DNA of 6,080 nucleotides from Actinomycetes bacterium (lineage in GTDB: Bacteria > Actinomycetota > Acidimicrobiia > Acidimicrobiales > Palsa-688), in the NCBI GenBank assembly GCA_021815935.1, contig JAKAZH010000112.1, positions 1 through 6,080 on the forward strand, in the 5' to 3' direction. The notes beneath the pieces are model-generated. The model saw only the letters and a list, made by a program, of their open reading frames with translations, ran no database searches and was not told the origin of the DNA. A program made the translations under genes and the position numbers. This document shows positions 5,217-6,080 of the stretch, piece after piece. The first letter of the stretch is position 1. Every line of letters starts with the position of its first letter.

Positions 5217-5887
5217 GCGGGCGCGACCGCCTGAAAGGACGAGGCGACGAGGGCTTCACCCTCATCGAATTGCTGGTCACGATGGTGATCATGTCACTCG
5301 TAGTGGTGATGGTGCTCGTGTCGATCATCAACGTGATGACCCAGCAGAACCAGGCTGCATCGCTCGACAAGACGTCCTCGCAGGTCGGTTTGGCGTTCAT
5401 CGCCCTCGACAAGGAGATCCGCTACGCCGCCAGCATCGACTGCCCCTACGGGTGGACCGCTGCGGCCGGCGACCCATGCTCGACGGCGCCGACGGACGCT
5501 TCCGCGGTACCGAGCGGCGACTACGCGCTCACGTTCTACTCCGCTTGGACGATCGCCACTCTCGGCCACCCTCAGTGCACCGAACTTCTCTACGACACCA
5601 CGAAAGGAGAGCTGGAGCAGCGAACATGGGACGCCGGCGGCAGCGTCTCAGCTGCCACGCCGTGGTCGATTATCGGGTCAGGGCTGTCGAGCGCACCAAG
5701 CCAGGCTGTGTTCAGCGTACCGAACGCCACCTCAGGGTCGTTGATCCGCCAACAGGTGCTGGTCTCGCTCGACTCGGGATCCACTTCGACAGTCCCGGCC
5801 GTGTCGTCGATTGCGGCGGTGACCTTCACCGCCGTCAACTCCACGACCGCTAACCCGCCCACGACCAGCGCGTGCCCACTTTCATGA
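5204..5887 (+). CDS. PilW/PulJ-like type IV minor pilin
   Basis: A 227-residue prepilin with leader MATVSGRDRLKGRGDEG, cleavage after Gly17, then FTLIELLVTMVIMSLVVV with Glu at mature +5, and a hydrophobic helix to about residue 42. The body starts with a polar helix (QQNQAASLDKTSSQVGLAFIALDKEIRYA) typical of PilW/GspJ-type subunits, followed by a beta-rich, Ser/Thr-rich globular part with four Cys (80, 92, 125, 224). It would be inserted in the membrane, processed by prepilin peptidase and assembled at the pilus initiation complex. ATG 5204 overlaps the upstream gene by 13 bases. GTG 5213 would give a GTGA 4-base overlap with AAGG 10 bases upstream and still leave a usable leader; it is at least as likely. 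Second gene of the operon, with no gap on either side. Confidence 0.88.
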   Translation: MATVSGRDRLKGRGDEGFTLIELLVTMVIMSLVVVMVLVSIINVMTQQNQAASLDKTSSQVGLAFIALDKEIRYAASIDCPYGWTAAAGDPCSTAPTDASAVPSGDYALTFYSAWTIATLGHPQCTELLYDTTKGELEQRTWDAGGSVSAATPWSIIGSGLSSAPSQAVFSVPNATSGSLIRQQVLVSLDSGSTSTVPAVSSIAAVTFTAVNSTTANPPTTSACPLS

Positions 5888-6080
5888 GCAATCCGGACTC
5901 GATCAGGACGAAACGGCGTCAAACTGCGCGGGGGCAGTTGCGCCGAGGGTCAGCTCTTACGCGAATGCGCGAAGCGCGCGACTTGGGACGGGGCGCCGAC
6001 GAGCGGGGATCGCTCGTCATAGCCCTCAGCTTGCTGCTGATCGCGTCGATAGTGCTGGCGTCGGTCGCGAACCAGGCGTT
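5884..6080 (+). CDS. PilX-like minor pilin, 5' part (runs off the window)
   Basis: ATG 5884 overlaps the upstream TGA as ATGA, and the frame stays open to the last base (65 full codons). The product has a long Arg-rich N terminus (MSNPDSIRTKRRQTARG and on to residue 39), then DERGSLVIALSLLLIASIVLA (about 39-59), a single hydrophobic helix. ERGS-hydrophobic starts are characteristic of PilX/GspK-type N-terminal domains, which lack the strict FTLIE form. Place and order (after PilV- and PilW-like genes) support PilX. A second ATG at 5965 would shorten the leader. No ribosome binding site is visible, so translation is probably coupled. The rest of the protein is outside the window. Confidence 0.75.
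   Translation, partial: MSNPDSIRTKRRQTARGQLRRGSALTRMREARDLGRGADERGSLVIALSLLLIASIVLASVANQA

Noticed and set aside
5191..5853. Plus-strand open frame of 220 codons over the PilW-like gene
   Set aside because: The Arg/His-rich translation is an alternative frame of a gene with an unmistakable prepilin N terminus.

Overview
The window is GC-rich with short intergenic gaps, GTG starts and Arg/Ala-rich proteins. Together with a caa3-type CtaG and type IV minor pilins carrying Ser/Thr/Pro linkers, this suggests an actinobacterium (Actinomycetota). A placement near Acidimicrobiia is only an impression from gene style.

Left third (1-1920): bases 1-142 hold no gene I can support. They are followed by a plus-strand alpha/beta hydrolase with an intact Ser-Asp-His triad (143-862). 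Directly coupled to its stop codon is an easily overlooked 41-residue, very basic small ORF (872-997) with a good ribosome binding site. It lies antisense to the 3' end of a minus-strand YihY/BrkB-family membrane protein gene (859-1920). The hydrolase and YihY genes converge and share a CTAG palindrome that gives both stop codons.

Middle (1921-2603): a gene-free spacer of about 680 bases, packed with repeats. It has a GC-rich hairpin; a 159-base, palindrome-dense segment bounded by 11-bp inverted repeats; a tandem pair of 21-mers; and a GGCGGGC heptamer array with G-quadruplex potential. I read it as decayed or non-autonomous mobile DNA plus the region downstream of ctaG.

Right half: ctaG (minus, 2604-3629) encodes a seven-helix-type cytochrome c oxidase assembly protein. 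A 243-base divergent region separates it from a rightward operon of three type IV pilus minor pilin genes. That region contains a perfect 10-bp dyad (possible operator) and a leader with several competing complementarities and a weak resemblance to a c-di-GMP-I riboswitch. The operon has a PilV-like pilin fused to a C-terminal LamG/concanavalin-like domain (3873-5216), a PilW/PulJ-like pilin (5204-5887) and the start of a PilX-like pilin (5884 to the window edge). Start and stop codons overlap, and the order matches the classical pilV-pilW-pilX minor pilin clusters. The likely joint role is priming and tipping a pilus, with the LamG domain as a displayed adhesive module.

The best candidates for something not well described are the pilin-LamG fusion with its structured leader, the antisense-embedded basic microprotein, and the small palindromic element at 2227-2385.
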